From Macrolepiota albuminosa (Eukaryota; Basidiomycota; Agaricomycetes; Agaricales; Agaricaceae), in contig JAMWFC010000032.1 of NCBI GenBank assembly GCA_027475525.1, positions 558,001 to 622,000 on the forward strand: DNA of 64,000 nt. The letters run 5' to 3'. The notes beneath the pieces were generated by a model that was not told where the DNA came from, did no database searches, and saw nothing but the letters and a program-made list of their open reading frames with translations. The position numbers and the translations under genes are program-made. Every line of letters starts with the position of its first letter. The first letter of the stretch is position 1. Positions 9,510 to 18,420 of this stretch are shown piece by piece.

Positions 9510-11465
9510 GTGTCTATCATAACAGCACACAACATAGATAAAGATGCTGTCAATGTGGTTGGAAGTAGTAGATTTGCCCTGGAGAGTGGGCTCGAGCTGA
9601 CAGATTTCTTTAGCGAAGATACTGTACTTGACAAGGGTGACGAGAGCACATGCAAAGGTAAAGGTCGAGGAGCATCAGGTAGAAACAGAGTTCCTCTACA
9701 CTCCTCTATTCAGAATATTTTATGGGAGCAGCCTCCTTCATCCACATCTGGTCAAGTTGCAGGCAAACTGTCGCTATGCGTCGGCTTACCTATTATCATC
9801 AAGACTAACATTGCCACAGAGCTCTGTATCACAAATGGTCAAGAAGGTTACGTATATGGATGGAAGTCGTGTACGGGTTCTGTTGGTCAACGTATGATAG
9901 ACACGCTGTTTGTAAAACTGAAGAATCCACCGCACCACGTACAGATAGAAGGTCTTTCTGAAGACGTAGTACCAATAACTAGAAGCACAGTTTCGACTGA
10001 ATGCAGTCTACCTAACGATCAAAAGATTACAATTTCGCGATCACAAGTCGAAATACTCGTCAACTATGCTATAACCGATTACGCTAGCCAAGGGAAGACT
10101 AGGCCTTTCAATCCTGTTGACTTGTTCAAATGTCAATCCCATCAGGCTTACTATACAGCACTGTCCCGAAGCGCTACTGCAGCCGGAACTATTATAATAC
10201 GCGGATTTGACAGAACCGTCATTCAAGGAAAAGCAACTGGCGCACTACGCCAGGAGTTCCGGGATTTGGAGTTGCTGGATGAGATAACAAGGCTGAGGTA
10301 TGTAGGGAAGCTGCCAAAGGGTTTCCATGACGCTCCAAGACGGTCCGATTTGATAGCATCATTTAGACGATGCAAAAGCGACACCTACTTTCCTCCTCAT
10401 TTGCATCCGTCCCTGAGATGGAGTAAAAACAATCAATTTGATGATTCAGGGTACATAGACATAAATTGGCATATAATATCAAGAGAAAGGCCACTGCAAG
10501 AAAGACCATTGCCCAAAAACACTTTCGTTCCTGCCAGAGGGGCCAAGGTATATAAGGATCCATGTAGCACAGGAAAACGGAAGATACAGGAAGATATTGA
10601 GCATGGTCCAAGCAAACGCCGACGGTTGAGTCACACAGATAGTCTGTCTATTTTGCAAGGTACTTGTCCCCCCTTTGCCTGTTCATGGAAGCTGAACAGT
10701 TGCACATACGATTCCGTATTGTCTATTATATACAACTTATGGCGAGAAGACCCTCTAGAATGGTCTCGAAAGCTTAGTACATCGAGCCCACGTCTAAACA
10801 AACATCTAGTGAAAGATTTCCATAGTATCGCGCCGGGAGATCATGAGGCCCTCAAGGAGACCAGGAAATGGCTTCGGACCAAGCTGTCTCAGAGGAATCA
10901 CACGGAGTTCCCATTCGGTGAATACACATCTGTACACTCATTGATTAACGAACTGTCTGTCAACACATCAGATGTGCTTGATTCATTTATGATCTGTCCA
11001 GCTCACCATGCCACAGCCCGTCGGAGAGTTAAATCAAAATCAGTAATGATCATACTGACACCAGGAAGACCATCCATTCGTGAGCATGTTGATGATTTTT
11101 GGTGCTATACAAGCACAAGGTGTGATTCGTGTGCGAGACGACTAATCAAGGTTTCTCAGTTTTTGATGGCCCCTCTGATTGTCTATTTCAATATATCAAG
11201 CGTATCAGTTAATGTGGATAAGAGGCTTGAAATCACGATGGTTGATTCTGCGAGTGTGAGTAAGTACATACTAAAAGGAGTTATATATTTTGGCAACTCT
11301 CATTTTTCAAGCCGCTACGTATCTGCATCCAACGAATCTTGGTATCACGACGGATTGACAACTGGACATAAAATGATAAGGGAAAGTGAATCTACTAGCT
11401 CGATCGATATGTCAAAGTGCAATTCCAGGACAGCCACGTTGGCTGTATACATCAGGATGGAGTGA
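9510..11465 (+). CDS. Helitron C-terminal part: helicase motifs V-VI and Cys/His peptidase-like domain
   Basis: The frame is already open from 9420, and 9510 is only the first ATG after the stop. Helicase end motifs are TDYASQGKT (about 10077-10103) and YTALSRSATAAGTIII. A linker with Arg/Lys patches (SKRRRLSH) follows. The last ~260 residues look like a thiol peptidase of the ubiquitin-protease type: a Cys box NSCTYDSVL with its Cys codon at 10701, and a His box YFGNSHFSSRYV with His at 11301 followed by WYHDG. Ovarian-tumour-type peptidase domains are known in some Helitron proteins; assignment here to a USP-like fold rests on these two boxes only. The protein ends at TGA 11463-11465. Confidence 0.8.
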   Translation: MSIITAHNIDKDAVNVVGSSRFALESGLELTDFFSEDTVLDKGDESTCKGKGRGASGRNRVPLHSSIQNILWEQPPSSTSGQVAGKLSLCVGLPIIIKTNIATELCITNGQEGYVYGWKSCTGSVGQRMIDTLFVKLKNPPHHVQIEGLSEDVVPITRSTVSTECSLPNDQKITISRSQVEILVNYAITDYASQGKTRPFNPVDLFKCQSHQAYYTALSRSATAAGTIIIRGFDRTVIQGKATGALRQEFRDLELLDEITRLRYVGKLPKGFHDAPRRSDLIASFRRCKSDTYFPPHLHPSLRWSKNNQFDDSGYIDINWHIISRERPLQERPLPKNTFVPARGAKVYKDPCSTGKRKIQEDIEHGPSKRRRLSHTDSLSILQGTCPPFACSWKLNSCTYDSVLSIIYNLWREDPLEWSRKLSTSSPRLNKHLVKDFHSIAPGDHEALKETRKWLRTKLSQRNHTEFPFGEYTSVHSLINELSVNTSDVLDSFMICPAHHATARRRVKSKSVMIILTPGRPSIREHVDDFWCYTSTRCDSCARRLIKVSQFLMAPLIVYFNISSVSVNVDKRLEITMVDSASVSKYILKGVIYFGNSHFSSRYVSASNESWYHDGLTTGHKMIRESESTSSIDMSKCNSRTATLAVYIRME

Positions 11466-11890
11466 TCACGTCAACGGACTGGCATATTACATAAATCATT
11501 GCTGGAGCTTGCATAAAATATAACGGAGTGGCAGATTACATAAATCGTCGCTGGAGCAACCGCTTACATAAAATATGGCTGTAGCAACAGCTTACATAAA
11601 CCATAGCTGGAGCGATAGCTTACAGCAGCAGAGTACTATAGCTTGAGATAAATACAAACACTGGCTCGAGCGTTTTTATAGGCTACTGCGTGGTAAACAA
11701 CTTAACAATCTTACGCTTTTGAAGCACTGGAGACACTGGATATACCATCTTATTTGATGGTCTACATGATATTAAGTTTACAAAAGGAAAAAAAAATAAA
11801 CAACAGCGCCGCGAGATAAACTACAATATATATTAAAAAAACCGCTAGGACCGCTGGATTCGCTTAGCAGCTAGATTACGCGAATGAGTA
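11466..11890. repeat. Inverted ~30-bp repeats and AT-rich tail of the Helitron
   Basis: Four to five units that read TTACATAAAYCRTYGCTGGAGC (reverse complement of the left array) lie at about 11490-11632. An AT-rich stretch to 11880 follows. No gene is seen in the stretch. Confidence 0.65.
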
Positions 11891-11900
11891 CAATATTGAG

Positions 11901-12054
11901 ATCTGTACAGAGCAACTCACTGGGCCTGTCCGATGATTCGTCGTCACTGCTTGAGCTACTCGAAGTATCACTTTGGCATCTGTACAGAGCAACTCACTGG
12001 GCCTGTCCGATGATTCGTCGTCACTGCTTGAGCTACTCGAAGTATCACTTTGGC
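11901..12054. repeat. 77-bp exact tandem duplication
   Basis: Bases 11901-11977 are repeated without change at 11978-12054. The duplication falls in the 3' end of the minus-strand JmjC-like gene and shifts its frame if taken literally. See the finding on 77-bp duplications. Confidence 0.85.
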
Positions 12055-14160
12055 TGGGACTATGGGGGCTGGGACTACGGGGGCTGGGACTACGGGGGCT
12101 GGAACTACGGGGGGGCGTGTTTGTAGGAGCGAGTACAGGAGATTTGGGGGGGTGTCGTTGATATAACCGGCCTCGGGGCAGGCATTGTAAGATTTCAATT
12201 CATCAACAGAAAATTCGACCCAGCAAGACAAGTCAGCGTCCTCGTTGCGTCGGGGATTGGCATTTGTGAGCGTGACGCCGAGTTGGCGTGCAATCATGAA
12301 GTTGCGCCAAACATAACCGTTGATGTACGGATAAGCTGAGGAAGGATGAGAAATGTCAGGACTTAGACGCAGAAAACACTCACAAAAGTCAACTGTAGGA
12401 ACTCTGCGAACAATGTATCGGCTTCCCCTCCAGGCAAACGTCAATTCGGCAGGATCGACATCGGAAGCACCAAGACGCGGACGGACGAGGGTGTATGCCT
12501 TCCAGGCAGGTCCATCATGGAGGACGGATTGAATGTTGATACAAGTTGTTGACGGTGGGGTGTTTGCGTCGGACCCGCGTAAATTATTCAGCCACGCGAG
12601 CTTTTTGTAGTGCATAAGTACACAAGCATGTGTAGCCAGGAATCGAGACGATATGTATTCAAGCGCAGGCAGACCCGTTATGACACTGCCATCGGACTCG
12701 CTTTCAAGTTCGTGATTGGAGAAGAACCAGTATATAAGCCTTCATGCGCGGACCCGGTTTTTGACGGACACTTCAAAGGATCAAAGGTCGCCACTCCAAG
12801 CATAGTTTGTAGACACAAGTGCATCATGCAACTCAAAATAGTTGCATAGACAAAGAAGGATCAGCACACCGTCCCATGAGTTTGTGTCCGGAACATGACC
12901 ATGGTCGTAATCTGCACATACGTGAACAGTATAAACAGATGTGGTGGTGACTACACGTACCGTGTTCGGTCACAGAGTCGACGAGAACAAGGACAAAATA
13001 GGTGAGGAGGCGCATTAGCACCGTGTATGAGGCGGAGGCGTGGTCGGTGTTGGATATTGATGTGGAAGCAACGTAATGGTGATATAAGCCGATTATCGAG
13101 GCAGCGAGAGTCGATGTGTTGTAGAAATGACCCCCACGGCATATTGTTGGTATGGGAGTAACTACGGCGTGAGGTAGACACGGGCGCATAATGCTGTAAT
13201 AATATATTATCAGTAAATAATATAAGGAAAAGAAATAACCAGTGGACAAACAGCATGGAACCCAGCTGCAGAACAAGTAGCTCGACGTCCCACTTTTTAT
13301 AAGGAAAAGAAATAACCAGTGGACAAACAGCATGGAACCCAGCTGCAGAACAAGTAGCTCGACGTCCCACTTTTCATCGTTTGGCTTTCTGGTGTAAAAA
13401 TTGTTAACATAAAGATCCCAGGCTCCAAAGTCATCGTAATTTCCAGATTTGGGCGACGCCATGAACCACAACTTCGTGCCAGTCTCGACGAAGACAAAGG
13501 TAGCAAAACCATTGGCATCGATGTGCCAGTAATGGTGGGTTCTGCTGGTAGATGCAAGATTCCATCGCATATCCAAAATTGGATAAAAATCCTCCACTTT
13601 ACAGTACCCGTGACCTTGAACTTTTCCCCAGACAGCCGAGTCGCTTGAGAACGGGAGGCGCGGAAAAGTTTCTAGGGAAGCAGGGATATCCAAAGCACTT
13701 AATGATCTTGGGTACGAAGATTCCAGTGTCCTTAGAAGATCCCGAGGGGTTGCATGCTTCAAGTATCCAAAGCACTTAATGATCTTGGATACGAAGATTC
13801 CAGTGTCCTTAGAAGATCCCGAGGGGTTGCATGCTTCAAGCGTTCGGTACCAGATATGGTGAAATCTGCAGGAAAAAATAAAACAAATTGAATTAAATTA
13901 AATACAACAACAATAATAATAATAATAAAACAAAGGAGAACGTACCATGCACCTGGATAACATTGTCCAGGACACATACGTCTGATAAGGAGCGCGCATT
14001 GAAGCCCGGGTCAATATGCTGGTTCCCAATAACAAGAATGCATGATTGCGATGCCAATATTTTCGAGAGAGCAAGCGGAGATGAAGAGTGATACTCGGTT
14101 TGAGTCATCACCTTCACGGACGAGGGTCGATCCCGACGAGCAATAGATGCGGCATACATT
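11968..14160 (-). CDS. JmjC-like domain protein, C-terminal exons
   Basis: JmjC proteins are Fe(II)/2-oxoglutarate oxygenases, many of them histone demethylases. Exons on the minus strand start at 14160. One begins at about 13870 (DFTISGTERLKH), runs through the core and ends at 13240. The next are about 13193-12959, 12918 downwards, and a C-terminal pair (12690-12413 and about 12346-11968). The core has HYWHIDANGF with the HxD iron-binding pair, then after a 46-nt intron MRPCLPHAVVTP and CRGGHFYN with the distal His. The second iron-ligand set is thus intact. Two 77-bp duplications (13221-13374 and 13687-13840) break the frame, and dropping one copy of each restores it. A stop near 12790 (after TNYAWSGDL) means the join to the last exons is unproven. 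The tail carries PVVPA repeats. Agaricomycetes hold many such genes near transposons. Confidence 0.6.
12054..12115 (-). repeat. 15-bp tandem repeat coding for Pro-Val-Val-Pro-Ala units
   Basis: Four units of CTGGGACTAYGGGGG on the plus strand encode PVVPA-type pentapeptides near the C-terminus of the JmjC-like protein on the minus strand. One unit has an A for G change (Ile for Val). The array directly follows the 77-bp duplication. Confidence 0.75.
13221..13374. repeat. 77-bp exact tandem duplication in a JmjC exon
   Basis: Bases 13221-13297 recur at 13298-13374. The repeat covers the exon end (LLVLQLGSMLF) and its donor site, so two donors appear where one is expected. Confidence 0.85.
13687..13840. 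repeat. 77-bp tandem duplication with one mismatch
   Basis: Bases 13687-13763 recur at 13764-13840 with a single G/A difference (CTTGGGTACG against CTTGGATACG). It lies inside the JmjC exon and repeats the sequence coding for ATPRDLLRTLESSYPRS. Confidence 0.85.
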
Positions 14161-14940
14161 CTGCAAAACCAAACAAGGTCCCTGTCAAGCTACAGAGCAG
14201 TGAACGGAAGGCTACTATAACGGAATAGAATATATACACACATGAAATTTTGGCGTGTATTCAAATACCCCATTGCTGCCAGTCAAAGGTATTTGTATGG
14301 CGTCCCCTCAGGGTAGGGCATCACAACGGTACGTGTCATACATTGTATGGGAGCCCGCTTTGTGCCATACCATACGTGTCCAGCGGAGTCCGCTACACTG
14401 GAGCGGCGCAGTGCCCACAGTGCTGTAGAATACAGAGCCGTGGACATGTCACAATGTGCTGTATGACACGGTCCAGTGGATCAATAAAAGGCGGGCACAC
14501 ACATGCACACGCAGGCCCGGCGGATGCCAGCGGACGCTAACGGACGTCAATGTGCGTCAGCGGCCGCCAGCGGGCATCAGCCCACGACTGAAAGCCTCCT
14601 CCAGTGGCGGACGTCATGGCATGAATCAACCCTCCTCGAGGTTCCCCACTTCCCTCCCCTCTCCATTCCTCCCCGCAATAACTCGAGGCTGCGCGTCTCC
14701 CCTTCCATCCTTTTCCCACCCCCGATGCCAGCGTACGTCCACAAAAGGGCCCTGAAAATCTACGCAGGCCTACGCAAGCCACCAGCGGACATCCACGCAG
14801 ACATACGTCGATGGACTCAAACCTACGCGGGCCCTCCCAGGCCTGCGCAGGACACCAGTGGACATCCACAGAGGCCTACGCAGGTCCACGGAGTCTGGTT
14901 GGACCAAGGAAAAAAGTAACTTCGTCTTGCCCGCTGTATG

Positions 14941-15018
14941 CCTGTGGGGGGAAATCGAACCCCCGGCCTTGGGAAAGCCTCCAGCAACGGAACGCACATT
15001 TAACCGTTGCACCACAGG
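14941..15018 (-). other. tRNA-like folded sequence
   Basis: On the minus strand the ends CCTGTGG and CCACAGG pair over 7 bases. A T-arm-like hairpin has GGGGG, loop TTCGATT and TCCCC, and it contains a good B-box (GGTTCGATTTC). A second perfect 7-bp stem pairs GCAACGG with CCGTTGC. An A-box-like TGGTGCAACGG is present, but it overlaps the presumed acceptor stem by three bases and no proper D-arm and anticodon arm form. It is more likely a tRNA-derived relic than a working tRNA gene. Confidence 0.4.
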
Positions 15019-15492
15019 TCCATTACTAACGGATAGATTCAAAGGTCGGATAACACAATGAACGGACACCCACCTACGTTTCCGCAGGTTCCCGTATGGA
15101 TTTTTTGAGGTGGAAGGGGGGTGGCATACCTCCCAAAAGAGTTTTTGTGGCCTGAAAGGGGCGTTGGCATCAGCAGCCATCAGCTGGCCATCAGCTGGCA
15201 TCCGTTGGAGTTTGTTGGCAGCCGTCGTGACCCGCTGGCATCCGTCGGCATCCGTCGGCATCTGCCAGATATCTGCTGGTATCCGTCGGAATCCACGGGA
15301 ATCCGTTGGCAACCCCCGGCATCATCTAGCATCGTCCGGCATCAGGGCGGGAGAGAAGGAAACGGGGTGCGTGGGTGTCCGCCGCATAGGGTGGTGTCTC
15401 GGAGAGCGTGGGGGGTGGCGGAAGAGGGATGGGGGTGGGGAGAAAGAGGGGGAAGGGGAGGAGCGTGGGTGTCTGCTGGTACCCCAGCGGAT

Positions 15493-15646
15493 GTAGCAGA
15501 CGTCGGACGTCAGGTCAGGGGGGAGGAGGGAAGCGGGGTGCATGTGGTGGACGGGGGTGGCGTGTGAGGGTAGCAGACGTCGGACGTCAGGTCAGGGGGG
15601 AGGAGGGAAGCGGGGTGCATGTGGTGGATGGGGGTGGCGTGTGAGG
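15493..15646. repeat. 77-bp tandem duplication with one mismatch
   Basis: Bases 15493-15569 recur at 15570-15646 with one C/T difference, next to the scaffold gap. Confidence 0.8.
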
Positions 15647-15689
15647 TAGTGTGGGGAGTGGAGAGGATGGCACTGGGGAGAAAGAGGGG

Positions 15690-15789
15690 NNNNNNNNNNN
15701 NNNNNNNNNNNNNNNNNNNNNNNNNNNNNNNNNNNNNNNNNNNNNNNNNNNNNNNNNNNNNNNNNNNNNNNNNNNNNNNNNNNNNNNNN
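15690..15789. other. 100-N assembly gap
   Basis: Exactly 100 N characters, the conventional placeholder for a gap of unknown size. Open reading frames that run through it are meaningless. Confidence 0.99.
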
Positions 15790-15959
15790 CGCTCCAGTGT
15801 AGCGGACTCCGCTGGACACGTATGGTACGGCACAAAGCGGGCTCCCGTACAACGTATGACACGTACTGTTGTGATGTCTCTATGTGGTCCCCTTCACGGA
15901 GGATCCATGATTCTGAGAGATCGAGACGATTCGGGTTTTTGACCATATGGCTATCCTCA

Positions 15960-17255
15960 TCATCCTAAACCCAGAATCACAACCAGTTGACCAATACATA
16001 GACAGACACTCACCGTAGACTCAAGGGTCAGGTCAATATAACCCCGATCTGTCTCAACAGTTTCAAGGGGTGAAGCAACTGCCGTTACCTCAGCAGAGTC
16101 ATTGGAGGAATCGCTAGCGCCATCCGAGTCCAACATGGGAGACTCGCTTGCGCTATCTGAGTCAACGTGCACCTTACTCATAAAGTTTCTTTTCCTCTTC
16201 CTAGGCGTCAAGGGTGCCGTACTACGTCGCTTGTTTTTAGCCGCAATACGCGCCGATTTTCTCCGGCTGTTTTTAGAAGTCTTAGCGGGGCTGACAGTCA
16301 CCACCGGTTCGGAAGAAGGCAGGTCGTTGTTAACTGTTGTCTCGGAGGCGTTGACCAAAGTTAATGAACCAATACCGGTAACTACAGGTGTCACCTGCTC
16401 TCCATCCGGTGCTTCTGTATTGGGAAGAGGTGCCCCAGTAGCAGGTGCCGTATTAGAATTGGTATGATTGACCTCACGGTCACCTGCAGGGGAATCCTCG
16501 ACGTTCGAAACGTCGGGCGTCACGTCCATAGGGTCTGGTTCAGGGGAATTCTCAACGTCACGATTGGAAATAACGGGCGATACGTCCATAGCGTCCTCCG
16601 ATGCACGGACGTTATTTGGAGAGGAAGGTACATCAGTTAACTGGTTGAGGTTTTCGGAACCTGTGGTGTCTTCCGATGCATGGACAAGTGCGTCTGTACT
16701 AGGAGACGGGTCAATATGGGAATCATCAGGTGTGACGTCCATAAGGTCCCCTAAGTCAATGGTATTGTTCAGAGAAGTGGGCAAGTTGTCAAAAAAATCG
16801 CACCTCGTAGGTGAAGACTGCTCATAACCATCAGGCTTGTCGCCGACGGTTGGATGAGGAACATCTATGTGACCCGACGGGCTTGCCGAGTGATTAGAGG
16901 GTCCTGGTAAGGCATCCGATCCAACAGGGAACGGAGTGGGTCCAAACAACTGGCTTGCGTCATCGTCTCGTTGGGTTTCGTCGCTCGTTGAAGTGGTCGA
17001 TGCAGGAGTCAAAGTAGCAAGCAAAGCATTGCAGAGACGCTTCTTAGAAGGGGAAGGGATGGATACAATTTCAATCCAAGCAGGTGCCGTTTCGTTAATT
17101 TGATCAGTCAGGGTACTCAAAGCAGATGACAACTCGGTTAGCAGGTCACCACCCTGAGCTGCCAAGAATAACACTCGCCATAATGCTCGATCTGCCTCGA
17201 CAATGATACGCAGACGTTTAAGCCCTCCAACATGCCTCCAAAGCTTTGGAAGCAA
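15960..17255 (-). CDS. Ser/Asp/Pro-rich protein segment, possible 5' part of the JmjC-like gene
   Basis: An open frame of 431 codons with a long disordered region rich in Ser, Asp, Pro and Thr. It contains repeated MDVTPD/MDVSPV modules, a basic patch with KSARIAAKNKRRS and PRKRKRN that looks like a nuclear signal, and an acidic DSDSASES tail. A good donor (GTGAGT at 16013-16008) ends the coding part after LTLEST, so the last ~18 codons are probably intronic. The next candidate minus-strand exon starts at 14160, which would place the inverted-repeat element in the intron. The two ends are out of phase by direct joining (phase 0 against a need for two bases), so at least one more exon would be needed or the genes are separate. 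No enzymatic domain is visible. Confidence 0.5.
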   Translation of the reverse strand: MLPKLWRHVGGLKRLRIIVEADRALWRVLFLAAQGGDLLTELSSALSTLTDQINETAPAWIEIVSIPSPSKKRLCNALLATLTPASTTSTSDETQRDDDASQLFGPTPFPVGSDALPGPSNHSASPSGHIDVPHPTVGDKPDGYEQSSPTRCDFFDNLPTSLNNTIDLGDLMDVTPDDSHIDPSPSTDALVHASEDTTGSENLNQLTDVPSSPNNVRASEDAMDVSPVISNRDVENSPEPDPMDVTPDVSNVEDSPAGDREVNHTNSNTAPATGAPLPNTEAPDGEQVTPVVTGIGSLTLVNASETTVNNDLPSSEPVVTVSPAKTSKNSRRKSARIAAKNKRRSTAPLTPRKRKRNFMSKVHVDSDSASESPMLDSDGASDSSNDSAEVTAVASPLETVETDRGYIDLTLESTVSVCLCIGQLVVILGLG

Positions 17256-18370
17256 TCAGAGTCGCTCAAACAAAATAAAAGGTAGATCAATTTACTTGTA
17301 GCAGGGAGTCTTTACCGGTTAGTACACCATACTCATGAGGAAGAAGTAACATGAGCGGGAATACGAGCAATGCCAAATAAAGTGCGTTGTGCATAATAGT
17401 CGAGCAACCATATGAACCGGCACCATCGATGGCACTGCCATGCGCGGTATGAAGGTATTTTAATTGATCTTGGTCGCTAGACCTGCTTTCGCTATACACA
17501 TCGAAGACAATGAGCAGACATTCTAATAAGGACGGGAAGGACAATACTCGTCAACGATGATATTTTCGATTGCCTTGATATCGGACGGTAAATAGAGGTT
17601 ACCCTGAGGCAACTTTAATGGACATTCAAACTGATATCAATTAAGATTACCTTCAATAGACAATTCAGATGTAGCGCCGCACTTGTAAGATTGATTATGG
17701 TGTTTTGAACACCCTTATTGCTGACCCGAGAAGTGAGTTCAGAATACAGCTTCATGCGTGGACCTGTAAACTTTGGGGTGGGGTGGTCTCTTGGTCGTTC
17801 TCCTTTAGATTCGGCATGTATTTTATTCAGATGTTGTACAAGGTTTTTATGGAATTTTCCGATAAGGTTTGGGAGTGAGTTTAAAGGGTTTACCGGCTAA
17901 AATACAAACTCAATCAATGAAATGGGTAATAGGGATGAACCTACTGATCGACTATTCTCCGTCATTGGCCCTGAGGTTCGTGGAGGGCGCATCTTATCCT
18001 CACACACAAGGGTGTATATGTCGAGTACACGATATGATAAAATGACTTTGAAAAAGGCTTCGAGTGCCTTATCTTTCGGTACACAATAAACAGGGACATC
18101 ATTTATAGTATCTCGAAATATGGAGAATACGTCTGAACGGCTAGCAAGAGAAATATTTTTTTCTTCATCAGACAACACACGTGCAAGAGCCTTAAATAGG
18201 TCAGCAGAGCATGCATGAAAAAAACCTAATCAACTTGCCGCCACAGGTGTGCTGTCAAAGTGAGAGGACAGGTCAGGAGTGTTAGGAACAACGTCTGAAT
18301 ACCAAGAGTGATTGTAAAACTTAGAGTTGTCAATGCGAGGGTGGCTAGATGACATTGTACCATCCATGGT
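17256..18370 (-). CDS. Probable 5' exons of the minus-strand nuclear-type gene
   Basis: Two coding-like blocks precede the Ser/Asp-rich segment on the same strand. The first starts with ATG near 18369 and reads MDGTMSSSHPRIDNSKFYNH and on to a stop near 18235. The second (about 18215-17897) reads FHACSADLFKALARVLSDEE, then continues with a mixed hydrophilic sequence to a stop at 17897. A third, weaker block lies at 17544-17287. Joining them needs short introns whose boundaries I could not settle, and I recognise no domain. They could form the amino end of the JmjC-like gene or a separate broken gene. Confidence 0.3.
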
Positions 18371-18420
18371 GACAATTGCAGAACAAGAACAGATTGAACA
18401 ATCAAATACAAATCATACAA

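Larger units (their letters stand above)
3345..11640 (+). mobile_element. Helitron (autonomous type, probably inactive copy)
   Basis: Rolling-circle transposon identified by its Rep/helicase coding region (4038-11465), which carries HUH, two-tyrosine and SF1 helicase motifs. The limits given are the outer edges of the inverted subterminal repeat arrays. I could not fix the true termini: no clear 5'-TC start or 3'-CTRR with hairpin was identified, so the element may extend a little further. The whole coding region is in one reading frame, interrupted only by TGA at 7797-7799 and 9417-9419, so decay is by point mutation and recent. Confidence 0.75.
14319..15876. mobile_element. Non-autonomous element with 87-bp terminal inverted repeats
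   Basis: The left repeat (14319-14405) and right repeat (15790-15876) are reverse complements with about five mismatches. The interior is GC-rich and made of short degenerate arrays (catccgtcgg-like units at about 15170-15350; cagcggac-like units at about 14515-14590 and 14770-14880), a G-rich purine tract, a tRNA-like hairpin and the 100-N gap. There is no transposase. I see no clear target-site duplication, so the real ends may lie a few bases further out. It sits between two minus-strand coding blocks and may be in an intron. Confidence 0.6.

Noticed and set aside
14941..15018. Functional tRNA gene
   Set aside because: The A-box would overlap the acceptor stem and no anticodon arm forms in the right place.
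14456..15567. Several ORFs rich in Pro/Arg/Ser in the inverted-repeat element
   Set aside because: They arise from GC-rich short repeats that are open in several frames; no domain or splice context.
15510..15968. Open reading frames running through 15690-15789
   Set aside because: They cross the 100-N gap and have no meaning.
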